Origin: Desulfuromonadaceae bacterium
GTDB lineage: Bacteria > Desulfobacterota > Desulfuromonadia > Desulfuromonadales > Desulfuromonadaceae
Direction: 5' to 3'
NCBI GenBank assembly: GCA_027065245.1
Contig: JAMOOS010000001.1
Span: forward strand, 1-24,430
DNA: 24,430 nucleotides
Of this stretch, positions 16,489 to 24,330 are shown piece after piece. Below the pieces are notes generated by a model. The model was not told the origin of the DNA and ran no database searches. It was given only the letters and a program-made list of their open reading frames with translations. Position numbers and translations under genes: made by a program. Positions within the stretch are counted from its first letter, which is position 1, and each line of letters starts with the position of its first letter.

Positions 16489-18945
16489 ATGAAGCAAAGC
16501 CGATTGTGGCTGCTTGCACTGTTGTCCGTCCTGATGCTGCTGGCTGCAGAAACAGCCATGGCAGAAGAAGGGACGGGTCATGTTTCCGGTTCGGTGGAAC
16601 TGGGCATGAGTGGCGTCAACACCAACGACAATGCAGCACGAGTCAACGAATATACATCTGTACGTGATGACGATGGCGTATCTCTGGCGCCCAAGCTGAA
16701 TCTGGAATACGAAAACGGTGGTTTTCTTATCGAGATCGACAGCGAAACCAAGGGCCCACGCGACCAGCATCACGAGTTCTCCCTCGACGCTGGCCGGGTA
16801 TTCCGGCTGGAAAGTGAACTATCGGTACTGGAGCACGTAAAAGATCACGAAACCCTGGATCAGATGGGCGCTACCGCCCGCGATGACATTAAGGGAGCAC
16901 AGCCCAATGTCACCACCGATAAAATTTACGCGGATCTTATCCGTGCTACCGGCAACCCCGGTGTAACTGTGGGTGGGGCATCACCAGTAGCTAGTAATCC
17001 TGACTTTGCCGGGTTAACAGCTACTCAAGCAGCAGACAAGCTCGAAACACAGTACAACCAGGAAGTAAACAACAACTACATCGTGACTCGGCGTGAATGG
17101 AAAAACGAAGCTGACCTGATTCTACCCCAGCTTCCCAACCTTACGTTCCACGCCGGTGCGCGCATCGAAACTCGCGAAGGTATGGAACAGTCCATCGGGC
17201 TTTCCAAATGCGGTGGCTGCCACGTAAGTGCTGCCGGCAAGGATATTGACGAGCGCACCGAAGAATACACCTTTGGCGCTACCGGCAAATTTGGTTTGCT
17301 TACCGTTGACTATGAATACATGACCCGCGACTTTGAAGAACAAGCAGATCCGCAATCCCGCTGGTATATCAAGCCGGCTGGTGATGGCATTGGCAATCCG
17401 AGCAAACCCGGGCTGGTCAAGGGCTCTGCTCTGCTGTACAAAACCGACAACTACGAATTCGGCAAAACTCCCGATTCCGAAAAAGATTCGCACATGCTCA
17501 AAGCACGTCTGGATCTGCCTATGAACACCAACTTTACTGCCAGTTACGTTAAAGCAGACATCGACAGCCACAAAGATAGTGAACCGGGAATCTTTGTGCT
17601 TGATGACGACAAACTTAGCAGTGACTACGAGGGTTTCAACGGCAAACTGGCAAGCAGGGTTGGACCAGTACGCATTTCTCTGCGCGGCGGTTACTACGAA
17701 ATCGACGGTCCTGATTACGCCGTCACCTTCGATCAACGCGATGACCTGACCGGTGTTTATATCAAAAACCCTGATGGCACCATCACACCGCAGTCACAAC
17801 CTAACCACACCATGCCTAATACGGATGATTTTGAATCAGCCGAGTCCCGCCATGTTACCGAGTTTGGCATTGATGCGGTATACCGGCTGGCCAAGGCTAC
17901 CACCCTGCGGTTAGGTTACGATTACGAAAATATCGACCGCGACGAGGACGCTCTTGGCGAAACCGAAACCAACACATTCTCTGTTTCCGTCAAGTCACGT
18001 CTGAACAAAACCCTGTCCGGGCGCATCAGCTACGAGTATCAGGACATCGATGAACCCCTGGCTGGCGCTGAAGTTGGTATCGGTCAACTCAGCGGTGTTA
18101 AGGATGGTTCCGGCCTGGCTATGCTCGACACCAAGAGCTTCCGCAACATTAACGGCAACGACGGTCAGTGGGTTTACTACTGGAACTCTGTCTATCCGAA
18201 TCGTGAACTGGAATCTACTAACCAGCCCGACGAAGTACATGAGGCGAAATTGAGTACCACCTGGTCTCCGTCGGCCAACATGGCGGCCACCTTCTTCATG
18301 CGTTACCGTTATGAGGAAAACGACGATGTTCACTATGAGCAGAACACCTATGTACCCGGTGTGAGTTTCTGGTATGCCGCCAGTGACAAACTCAACCTCA
18401 CCATGTCGTACACGTTCAACAATCAGGATACCGAAAACCGTTCCTGTGTGGGCTGGTACCACGGCTGAGCGAACGCAGTTGCTTCGAGCCAGTTTGGCTC
18501 CATATGTAAAGACAGTGACTACGAATCCAATGTCCACACTGTAGCCCTGAATGTAGATTTCCAGGCCACTGAAAAACTGAAACTGAATGCCGGCATGGTT
18601 TACAACTACGCAGAAGATAGTTGGGATTGGGACTTTAAACAACGCTCCCCAGTTCGTGCCCTGAAGGGCAACGCGGTACTGGCGGATAACCCCTCCAATA
18701 CGCCTGGCATGTACGCTGCGCAGAATTATGACAACTGGCAGCTCAACAACGAGATCGACGGCTACTCCGATCTCGAGTACGAACAGTATTCATTTACCCT
18801 CGGTGCTACCTATGACTTCACCGAAGCCATGTACACCACCGTTTCCTGCACCTACGACGTGTTCAACTCTGATGAGGATTACGTCTACGGTGACGAAGAC
18901 GGCGATATGTTCAGCGGTTATGTAGCGTTGGGAATCAAGTTCTAG
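16489..18945 (+). CDS. MtrB/PioB-like decahaem-associated outer-membrane barrel with in-frame TGA (candidate selenoprotein)
   Basis: ATG 16489 has AAGGAGG 8 bases upstream, 21 bases after the decahaem gene. Residues 1-25 are a signal peptide (cleavage near AMA). The protein is strand-rich, with alternating aromatic and polar residues, as in the MtrB/PioB family that sheathes a decahaem cytochrome. A CXXCH motif (Cys241-Cys244-His245) sits in a predicted loop. TGA at 18466-18468 (codon 660) interrupts the frame. Without any frameshift the same frame continues 158 sense codons with the same barrel-like pattern and ends VALGIKF, a normal terminal-strand signature. Read through, it would be 818 residues, a reasonable length for the family. 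Residue 660 is flanked by Cys653 and Cys673, and a hairpin follows the TGA. The alternatives are selenocysteine insertion (favoured) or a recent nonsense mutation or sequencing error, which would leave a truncated barrel. Confidence 0.8.
18466..18500 (+). promoter_or_regulatory. In-frame UGA with downstream SECIS-like hairpin
   Basis: After TGA (18466-18468) comes a perfect 6-bp stem GAGCCA/TGGCTC (18486-18491, 18495-18500) with loop GTT. Twenty-three bases separate the UGA from the loop. Bacterial SECIS elements are short hairpins inside the coding region just after the UGA, with a G early in a small apical loop that binds SelB, so position and shape are compatible. The stem is short and could occur by chance. 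Confidence 0.4.
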
Positions 18946-18977
18946 TCCAAACACTGCAACAAACCTTAAGCAACACC

Positions 18978-19012
18978 AAAAAGCCCGGCTGGAATATCCA
19001 GCCGGGCTTTTT
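18978..19012 (+). terminator. Rho-independent terminator of the cytochrome-porin operon
   Basis: Perfect 16-bp inverted repeat (18978-18993 and 18997-19012) with a 3-base loop, GC-rich core and A5/T5 ends. It lies 33 bases after the barrel gene stop at 18945. Its position after the second stop, not after the TGA at 18466, supports the longer gene. Confidence 0.92.
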
Positions 19013-19043
19013 ACGCGCGGTGGCCAGCAATCAATTTCATAGC

Positions 19044-19072
19044 TGGACATCTGCTACCACCTGCATTATTCT
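19044..19072 (+). promoter_or_regulatory. Possible promoter of the toxin-antitoxin operon
   Basis: TGGACA (19044-19049) and TATTCT (19067-19072) are 17 bases apart, about 30 bases before the antitoxin ATG, followed by an A/T-rich stretch. Such operons are commonly autoregulated at the promoter, but no clear operator was identified. Confidence 0.35.
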
Positions 19073-19104
19073 ACGTATTATTATACACACAACAGGAGGT
19101 CACA

Positions 19105-19374
19105 ATGGACATAGCTACCAGCTTGTCGGCAACAGAATTGGCACGCAGAACTGCTGCCACTCTCGACACCCTTGACAACGACGACACAGAAGAGATTCTG
19201 ATACTTAAAAACAACTCCCCCAAAGCGGTACTGATGTCCGTCGACCGTTATCAGGCTTTACAGGAAGAGCTGGAGGATCTACGCCTTGCAGCGCTGGGGC
19301 TGGCACGCCTGGCAACCTTTGGTGAAAATGAAGCAATCTCCCATGCCGAGATGATGAAAATGTTTGGCGCATGA
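19105..19374 (+). CDS. Type II antitoxin, Phd/YefM-like
   Basis: 89 residues; ATG 19105 has a strong AGGAGG site. The N-terminal half (SATELARRTAATLDTL, then ILKNNSPKAVLMSVDRYQAL) follows the Phd/YefM fold: a beta-alpha DNA-binding unit ending in the ...AVLMSxxxYxxL segment. The C-terminal half is helical and acidic (EELEDLRLAALGLARL) and is expected to wrap the toxin. Its last codon overlaps the toxin start (ATGA), the usual coupled toxin-antitoxin arrangement. It likely represses its own operon and neutralises the RelE-like partner. Confidence 0.88.
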   Translation: MDIATSLSATELARRTAATLDTLDNDDTEEILILKNNSPKAVLMSVDRYQALQEELEDLRLAALGLARLATFGENEAISHAEMMKMFGA

Positions 19375-19655
19375 AATGGCAAATCACCTACCATAAAGAC
19401 GTTGCCGGCGATCTACACAGCGTCAGCGCAACGGCGGCAAAACGCATTCTACGCGCCATCGACACCAAACTCACAAGGGCTCCCCTTGATTTCGGCGCAC
19501 CTCTCAGCGGCAACCTGGCACCTCTACGCAAGTTGCGCGTGGGAGACTACCGAATAGTCTATCAGGTAAAACAAAAAACGGTGGTAGTATATGTACTTGC
19601 TGTCGGTCCGCGCAGGGACAAAGAAATCTACTCCATTGCCTCAAAACGGCTATAA
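19371..19655 (+). CDS. Type II toxin, RelE/ParE superfamily
   Basis: 94 residues, typical for RelE-type toxins. The recognisable segment is LRKLRVGDYRIVYQV (residues 52-66) followed by VVVYVLAVGPRRDKEIY, the core strands and Arg-containing active region of RelE-like ribosome-dependent mRNA nucleases. The ParE (gyrase) branch shares the fold, so the target is not certain. The start overlaps the antitoxin stop by 4 bases. It lies directly downstream of the electron-conduit operon but behind that operon's terminator, so it is probably an independent module. Confidence 0.88.
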   Translation: MKWQITYHKDVAGDLHSVSATAAKRILRAIDTKLTRAPLDFGAPLSGNLAPLRKLRVGDYRIVYQVKQKTVVVYVLAVGPRRDKEIYSIASKRL

Positions 19656-19688
19656 AAAAACGGCCCGAACTGTCACCAGCCCGAGCCG
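19654..19688 (-). terminator. Rho-independent terminator of the quinone oxidoreductase gene
   Basis: On the minus strand a 12-bp stem (19677-19688 with 19661-19672), complete only when three G-U pairs are counted, has a GTGA loop and is followed by seven T overlapping the end of the convergent toxin gene. Confidence 0.75.
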
Positions 19689-19717
19689 CATGTTTATCAA
19701 ATATCCCTACCTACGTT

Positions 19718-20710
19718 TTACAGATCGGCTATTTTCAGCACAATTTTGCCGAAATGCTTGTCCTCCTCCATCATGGCATGAGCGGCAACCACATCATCGA
19801 TACTGAATACTTTTTCGATGATGGGAACAATGGTACGATCAGCAAACCTGGGCATGGCACGGCGGTTAAACTCAGCGATAATCTCACCCTTTTCCGCCAC
19901 CGGACGTGAGCGCAGTACCGAACCGATAATCTGCTGGCGCTTCACCATCATCAAGGCCAGGTTCAACTCCGCCTTGATGCCACTGATAATACCGATAATC
20001 ACCAGCTTGCCGGTGTAGCCAAGAGAGTTCATATTGGGAGCCAGATACTTGGCGCCAACGTGGTCGAGAATCACGTTTACCCCTTTTTTGTTGGTAAATT
20101 CCTTTACCAGCGGTGAAAAGTCGGGGTTCTCGGTATAATCGATTACCAGATCGACACCCAGCGCTTTTACCCCCGCCATCTTCTGTGGATTGGCAGTTAC
20201 AATCAATTTCGCCTTCGGCACCAGAGCTTTGGACAACTGTACTGCCGCAGTATTCACCCCACCGCCGCCGCCGTGGAAAATAGCGCTCTGGCCGTCCTGA
20301 AACTCACCAAGCATAAACACGTTGAGAAAAGCGGTGATGTAGCTTTCGCACACACAGGCACCCTCTTCAAAACTCATACTCTCCGGCAACGCCATCACAT
20401 GGTTATCGTAAGCAACGGCATATTCGGCGTAACCGCCGCCGCCAACCAAAGCGATAACGCGATCACCCACCTTCCATCCCTTGACTTCGCTACCCAACTC
20501 TTCAATCACCCCGGCCACTTCCAGACCGAGAATCTCCGAATCCCCCGGCGGCGGCGGATATTTGCCGGCGCGCTGCACCAGATCGGGACGATTGATGGTG
20601 GTGGCGGCAACTTTGATCAATACCTCGTTGGCCTTGGGCGCGGGCTTATCGGTTTCGCCAACCTTGAGCACATCAACCCCGCCGAATCCGTCCATAAGTA
20701 CTGCTTTCAT
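19718..20710 (-). CDS. PIG3-like NAD(P)H:quinone oxidoreductase (zinc-free MDR family)
   Basis: 330 residues from ATG 20710, which has AAAGGAG 9 bases upstream; the ATG nine bases earlier abuts the same site. The N-terminal GroES-like part contains NRPDLVQRAGKYPPPPG (40-56) and LGLEVAGVIEELG (61-73), characteristic of the TP53I3/PIG3-type quinone reductase group of the medium-chain dehydrogenases. Zinc ligands of alcohol dehydrogenases are absent. The cofactor-binding glycine motif, usually AxxGGVG, here reads HGGGGGVNTAA (146-156). The family uses NADPH to reduce quinones or activated double bonds in the cytoplasm. Physiological substrate unknown. It lies downstream of the two-component pair in the same direction, 164 bases away. 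Confidence 0.88.
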   Translation of the reverse strand: MKAVLMDGFGGVDVLKVGETDKPAPKANEVLIKVAATTINRPDLVQRAGKYPPPPGDSEILGLEVAGVIEELGSEVKGWKVGDRVIALVGGGGYAEYAVAYDNHVMALPESMSFEEGACVCESYITAFLNVFMLGEFQDGQSAIFHGGGGGVNTAAVQLSKALVPKAKLIVTANPQKMAGVKALGVDLVIDYTENPDFSPLVKEFTNKKGVNVILDHVGAKYLAPNMNSLGYTGKLVIIGIISGIKAELNLALMMVKRQQIIGSVLRSRPVAEKGEIIAEFNRRAMPRFADRTIVPIIEKVFSIDDVVAAHAMMEEDKHFGKIVLKIADL

Positions 20711-20874
20711 GCGTTGCATCTCCTTTGTAATAAGTGGTAACCGTTACGCTGCCAAAAGCCTGTCGAACTTTCCATGAATCGGTTGCACAGCCCGACAGAC
20801 TTCCAAGCGATATGGACAAAATAAAACATCATTATAAGGGTTATCGTGGTCAGCGCAACCGCAAAAGCGGCGAA

Positions 20875-21603
20875 TCAATCGCCATCCTGGGGCGGATTGC
20901 GGTAAAAACAGTAACCTTGGCCACGCACGGTGACAAAATGACGCGGGCGAGCGGGATTTTCCTCCATATACTTGCGCAGACGCACAATAAAATTATCCAG
21001 AGTCCGCGTGGCGGTATCGGGTTTGAGCCCCCATACCGATTGCAGCAGAAACGCCCGCGACAACACCTCGCCCTCGTGATCGAAGAACACCCGCGCTATT
21101 TTCAACTCCAACTCGGTTAACTGAATGCGCCGCCCGCCGCCGGTGACGGAACCGCTGTGCAAATTGATACGGTAGTTGGCGAAACAGTACTCTTCATCGG
21201 CCCCGGCAACCGGCCGATACCAGGCGCTGCGCCGCAACATGCCGGCGATACGCAGCAGCAATTCGTCCAAAACAAACGGCTTGACCACATAGTCGTCCGC
21301 TCCCTGCCGCAAACCGTTAATCCGCTCATGATCCTGGTTCATGGCGGTAAGCATCAAAATAGGCATGCGACTATCGTGGGCGCGGATATGGCGACACAGC
21401 GATAATCCGTCAACTCCACCGGGCAGCATGCGGTCAAGTATCGCCAGTGAAAATTGCTGCTGCTGCAGCAATTGCATCGCCTCTTCGCCGGTTTCAGCAT
21501 GGCTTACTTTGTAGCCTTCCTGCTGCAGATTAAAGATAAGAGCGCTGGCGATATGCTGTTCGTCCTCGACCAGTAACAGATGATGTTCACAGTTAGCACT
21601 CAT
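20875..21603 (-). CDS. OmpR-family response regulator
   Basis: 242 residues. The receiver domain (about 8-122) has the acidic pocket Glu13/Asp14, phosphoacceptor Asp57 in AILDRMLPGG, Thr86 and Lys108 (VVKPF). The C-terminal winged-helix DNA-binding domain (about 140-236) contains LTELELKIARVF and RTLDNFIVRLRKYM, ending in VRGQGYCF. It has a strong GGAGGTGAT ribosome site and overlaps the kinase stop by 4 bases, so the pair is translationally coupled. It should be phosphorylated by the adjacent kinase and act as a transcription factor; target genes are not evident. Confidence 0.95.
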   Translation of the reverse strand: MSANCEHHLLLVEDEQHIASALIFNLQQEGYKVSHAETGEEAMQLLQQQQFSLAILDRMLPGGVDGLSLCRHIRAHDSRMPILMLTAMNQDHERINGLRQGADDYVVKPFVLDELLLRIAGMLRRSAWYRPVAGADEEYCFANYRINLHSGSVTGGGRRIQLTELELKIARVFFDHEGEVLSRAFLLQSVWGLKPDTATRTLDNFIVRLRKYMEENPARPRHFVTVRGQGYCFYRNPPQDGD

Positions 21604-22565
21604 AAATCACCTCCACCTGTACCATCGGCGGGCAACCTGGGTAAACGGATAGTAAAGGTGCTGCCGCGTCCCGGCCCGTCGCTGCGCAACGTAATCCGTC
21701 CCTTATGCCGCTTTACCAGGGCACGCACAATAAACAGCCCCAGACCTGAACCGTCGATGCGACTGCTATCGTGATGCTGGCGATAAAACAGACGAAAAAC
21801 CTTATGCTGCTCCGCTGCCGGGATTCCGCGCCCTTCGTCCTGCACCGCCAAATAACAATGGTGCTCATCAGCTTGCAAGGTAACCTTGATACGTGCCGGC
21901 GCATCGGAATACAGCACGGCATTTTCCAGCAGATTGCGCAGAATCATCACAAAGGTATCACTTTCGATACTGGCGTGTATGTCGTTTTCTATGGAATAGT
22001 TAAGTTCCACATCCCCGTCCTGCGTCGCCCGCCAGTTATCCAGATATTCACGTAGAAAACTGCTCAAATCACACGGGCGCAACGCCAGACGCCAGCGGCT
22101 CTGCTCCAACCGGTTGGCGGTAAGCATCTTGTTGATGAGATTGTTAAGCCGCTCGGTATCGGTGAGCATGGTGGCAACAAAACGCTCCAGCTGTTCCCCC
22201 TGCGGCCGATGACGGTGGATGGTTTCCAGATGCAGTTGCAATGACGCCACTGGAGATTTCAGTTCGTGCGTCACCTGGGCGACAAAATTTTTCTGCTCGC
22301 GATTAAGTGCCAGTTGCCGCCGCCAGTAGATGAAAATAACATACACACCCACCAGAATGACCATCAGCAACACCAGCCCTTCAACCAGAATCAACCAGTC
22401 GATCCCCGGCTGCAACAGTTCCGGGCTATATTTTTCCGCAATGGCACGCAAACGGCGGTGATTACCGAGAAACCAGTTAATCCAAAACACTACCACCACA
22501 ATCCAGGTAAGCTGGATAGCGATAAAGGCCAGCAACGGGCTGATATTGGGACGTTGAAATTTCAT
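21600..22565 (-). CDS. Sensor histidine kinase, cognate to the OmpR-family regulator
   Basis: 321 residues from ATG 22565; a GTG at 22589 is an alternative and neither has a strong ribosome site. Two membrane helices (about 11-33 and 57-80) bracket a periplasmic loop of only about 23 residues, so the signal is probably sensed in or at the membrane. The H-box VTHELKSPVASL carries His100, the phosphorylation site. It is followed by an N-box (NLLENAVLYSD), G1 (DEGRGIP) and G2 (GSGLGLFIV) of the ATPase domain. There is no HAMP or PAS domain. It is the first gene of the operon with the response regulator and is divergent from the nitronate monooxygenase gene. Confidence 0.94.
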   Translation of the reverse strand: MKFQRPNISPLLAFIAIQLTWIVVVVFWINWFLGNHRRLRAIAEKYSPELLQPGIDWLILVEGLVLLMVILVGVYVIFIYWRRQLALNREQKNFVAQVTHELKSPVASLQLHLETIHRHRPQGEQLERFVATMLTDTERLNNLINKMLTANRLEQSRWRLALRPCDLSSFLREYLDNWRATQDGDVELNYSIENDIHASIESDTFVMILRNLLENAVLYSDAPARIKVTLQADEHHCYLAVQDEGRGIPAAEQHKVFRLFYRQHHDSSRIDGSGLGLFIVRALVKRHKGRITLRSDGPGRGSTFTIRLPRLPADGTGGGDL

Positions 22566-22669
22566 AACTGTTTGTTTACCATTTAGCACGGTACTTGAAC
22601 AGCAGGGTCACGGTAATTTTTACATAACTATTACATTGGCAAAAAAACAAATCTGCTACAGTACCTTGC

Positions 22670-22682
22670 TGTACACTGTACA
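22670..22682. promoter_or_regulatory. Tandem TGTACA palindromes in a divergent intergenic region
   Basis: TGTACA is repeated with one base between copies (22670-22675, 22677-22682), 75 bases before the nitronate monooxygenase start and 105 bases before the kinase start. Two adjacent short palindromes suggest a dimeric repressor site, but no protein can be assigned. Confidence 0.3.
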
Positions 22683-22756
22683 CGGACACCTGTGTGCCCA
22701 GCCGGGCACCTGCAATGACTATATTTGATGAATTGACATACAGGCAGGAGTTGGCA

Positions 22757-23824
22757 ATGAGCGCGACAAAAAAAACCTTAACCATCGGTAAGCATACAGT
22801 ACCATACCCTCTTGTGCAGGGCGGCATGGGCGTGCGCGTATCGGCTGCCCGTCTCGCCGGCAATGTAGCCAAATGTGGCGGCATTGGCCTGATAGCCACC
22901 GCCGGACTGGCGCTTAACTGCGACTGCGCAACCGGCAGCAATTACTTTGAAACAGATCTGCTGGCGTTAAAAGAAGAATTGCGCAAAGCGTATGAAATTG
23001 CCCCTGACGGAGTTATCGGCACCAACTGCATGGTGGCGGTTTCCAATTACGATGACATTGTTCGCGCCAGTTGCGAAGGCGGAGCAAAAATTATCGTCAG
23101 CGGTGCTGGTTTACCCATGAAGCTGCCCGCTCTCACCGCCGATTTTCCCGATGTAGCCCTGGTACCCATTGTCTCGTCACTCAAGGCTGCCGAGCTGATT
23201 GCACGCAAGTGGAACAAAAGTCACCAGCGTATGCCTGATGCCATTGTAGTGGAAGATCCAGATACTGCCGGCGGTCATCTGGGCGAAAAAATGGAGAATA
23301 TCGGCAACGGTGACTACGATCAATACGCCACGGTACGCGCAGTCAAAGAATATTTCCGCGCCAAGTGGCAACTGGATATTCCGGTTATCGCCGCCGGCGG
23401 CGTATGGGACCGCGCCGATCTTGAGTACGCACTGGCCAACGGTGCTGACGCAGTACAAATGGCCAGCCGCTTTGTCTGTACCGAAGAATGCGATGCCGAC
23501 ATGGCCTTCAAACAGGCGTACCTTGATTGCAAGCCGGAAGATATCGGCCTGATCATGAGCCCGGCCGGACTGCCGGGACGAGCTTTGAAGGGAAATCTCG
23601 ACCAGATACGCGCCCACGATATCGACGGCAACATCAACTGTCGCAGCGCCTGCCTGAAGAAATGCGCCTACCGCGACAAGCGCGACCGCTTCTGTATCGT
23701 CCATGCTCTCGATCGCGCCCAGCGCGGCGACCGCGACAGCGGACTTATTTTCTGCGGCAGCAACGCCTGGAAGGCCAACAAAATAGAAACAGTAGCGGAT
23801 ATTTTTGCTGAACTGTTCGACTGA
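22757..23824 (+). CDS. Nitronate monooxygenase family FMN protein (2-nitropropane dioxygenase-like)
   Basis: 355 residues. ATG 22757 has AGGAG 6 bases upstream; the frame extends 63 bases further without a site. It is a TIM-barrel FMN enzyme with QGGMGVRVS (21-29), the AGGHLG motif with catalytic-position His174 (171-176), IAAGGVWD (211-218) and GADAVQMASRFV (229-240) for phosphate binding. The family oxidises alkyl nitronates; FabK enoyl-ACP reductases are close relatives. In an anaerobe the true reaction may differ. The C-terminus has a cysteine cluster (295, 299, 303, 313) with basic residues. The stop overlaps the next start by one base (TGATG), so it is co-translated with the kinase gene. 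Confidence 0.88.
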   Translation: MSATKKTLTIGKHTVPYPLVQGGMGVRVSAARLAGNVAKCGGIGLIATAGLALNCDCATGSNYFETDLLALKEELRKAYEIAPDGVIGTNCMVAVSNYDDIVRASCEGGAKIIVSGAGLPMKLPALTADFPDVALVPIVSSLKAAELIARKWNKSHQRMPDAIVVEDPDTAGGHLGEKMENIGNGDYDQYATVRAVKEYFRAKWQLDIPVIAAGGVWDRADLEYALANGADAVQMASRFVCTEECDADMAFKQAYLDCKPEDIGLIMSPAGLPGRALKGNLDQIRAHDIDGNINCRSACLKKCAYRDKRDRFCIVHALDRAQRGDRDSGLIFCGSNAWKANKIETVADIFAELFD

Positions 23825-24327
23825 TGAAAAGCAACATCACCCTCATCGGCATGCCCGGCGCTGGCAAAAGCACCACCGGCATCATCTTGGCCAAAATACT
23901 GGCCATGGGTTTTATCGACACCGACGTTCTTATCCAGATCAATGAGCAGCGCACCCTGCAGCAAATCCTCGATATTAATGGGTATCTGGCGCTACGCCGT
24001 ATTGAAGAACAGGAAATATTGCGTCTGAATGTCAGCCATCAGGTAATCGCCACCGGTGGCAGCGCTATCTACAGCCACGCCGCCATGACACATCTGCAGC
24101 AAATTTCAACTATTGTCTTCATTGATGTCGATTACGATGAGTTACGTCGCCGCATCGACAACTTCGCCACCCGAGGCTTAGCCTGCGCCCGCGACCAGAG
24201 CTTTGCCGACCTGTACTGGGAACGCCTGCCCCTGTACGAACGCTACGCCGACATCACCATCAAAGGCGCCAATCGCAGCCAGGAGCAAGTAGCGCTGGAG
24301 ATAGCCGCAACAATAGAGAGCAGCTAA
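23824..24327 (+). CDS. Shikimate kinase-like P-loop kinase
   Basis: 167 residues, the usual size of AroK. Walker A is GMPGAGKST (9-17). Asp34 in IDTD and Arg58 match shikimate-binding positions of AroK, and ERLPLYERYAD (133-143) matches the late RxPLYxExAD motif. Two key motifs differ: the GGG substrate loop reads TGGSA (77-81), and the lid RPL reads RGL (117-119). It may be a true shikimate kinase (chorismate pathway) or a family member acting on another small alcohol. The one-base overlap with the nitronate monooxygenase suggests coupled expression, an unusual partner for aroK, which normally sits with aroB. Confidence 0.8.
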   Translation: MKSNITLIGMPGAGKSTTGIILAKILAMGFIDTDVLIQINEQRTLQQILDINGYLALRRIEEQEILRLNVSHQVIATGGSAIYSHAAMTHLQQISTIVFIDVDYDELRRRIDNFATRGLACARDQSFADLYWERLPLYERYADITIKGANRSQEQVALEIAATIESS

Positions 24328-24330
24328 GGA

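Noticed and set aside
18466..18468. Simple reading of the barrel gene as ending at this TGA with a separate small gene at 18595
   Set aside because: The downstream frame is the same, has no ribosome site at 18595 and only makes sense as the last strands of the barrel; the terminator follows 18945.
20727..20755. TTGGCA-N17-TATTAC minus-strand promoter with a GTAAC-N-GTTAC palindrome in its spacer
   Set aside because: The predicted transcript would begin at or inside the ribosome site of the quinone oxidoreductase gene, leaving no workable leader.
22670..22682. TGTACA repeats as the operator of the YefM-like antitoxin
   Set aside because: YefM-type operators can contain TGTACA, but this site is about 3.5 kb from the toxin-antitoxin operon and no copy occurs at its promoter.
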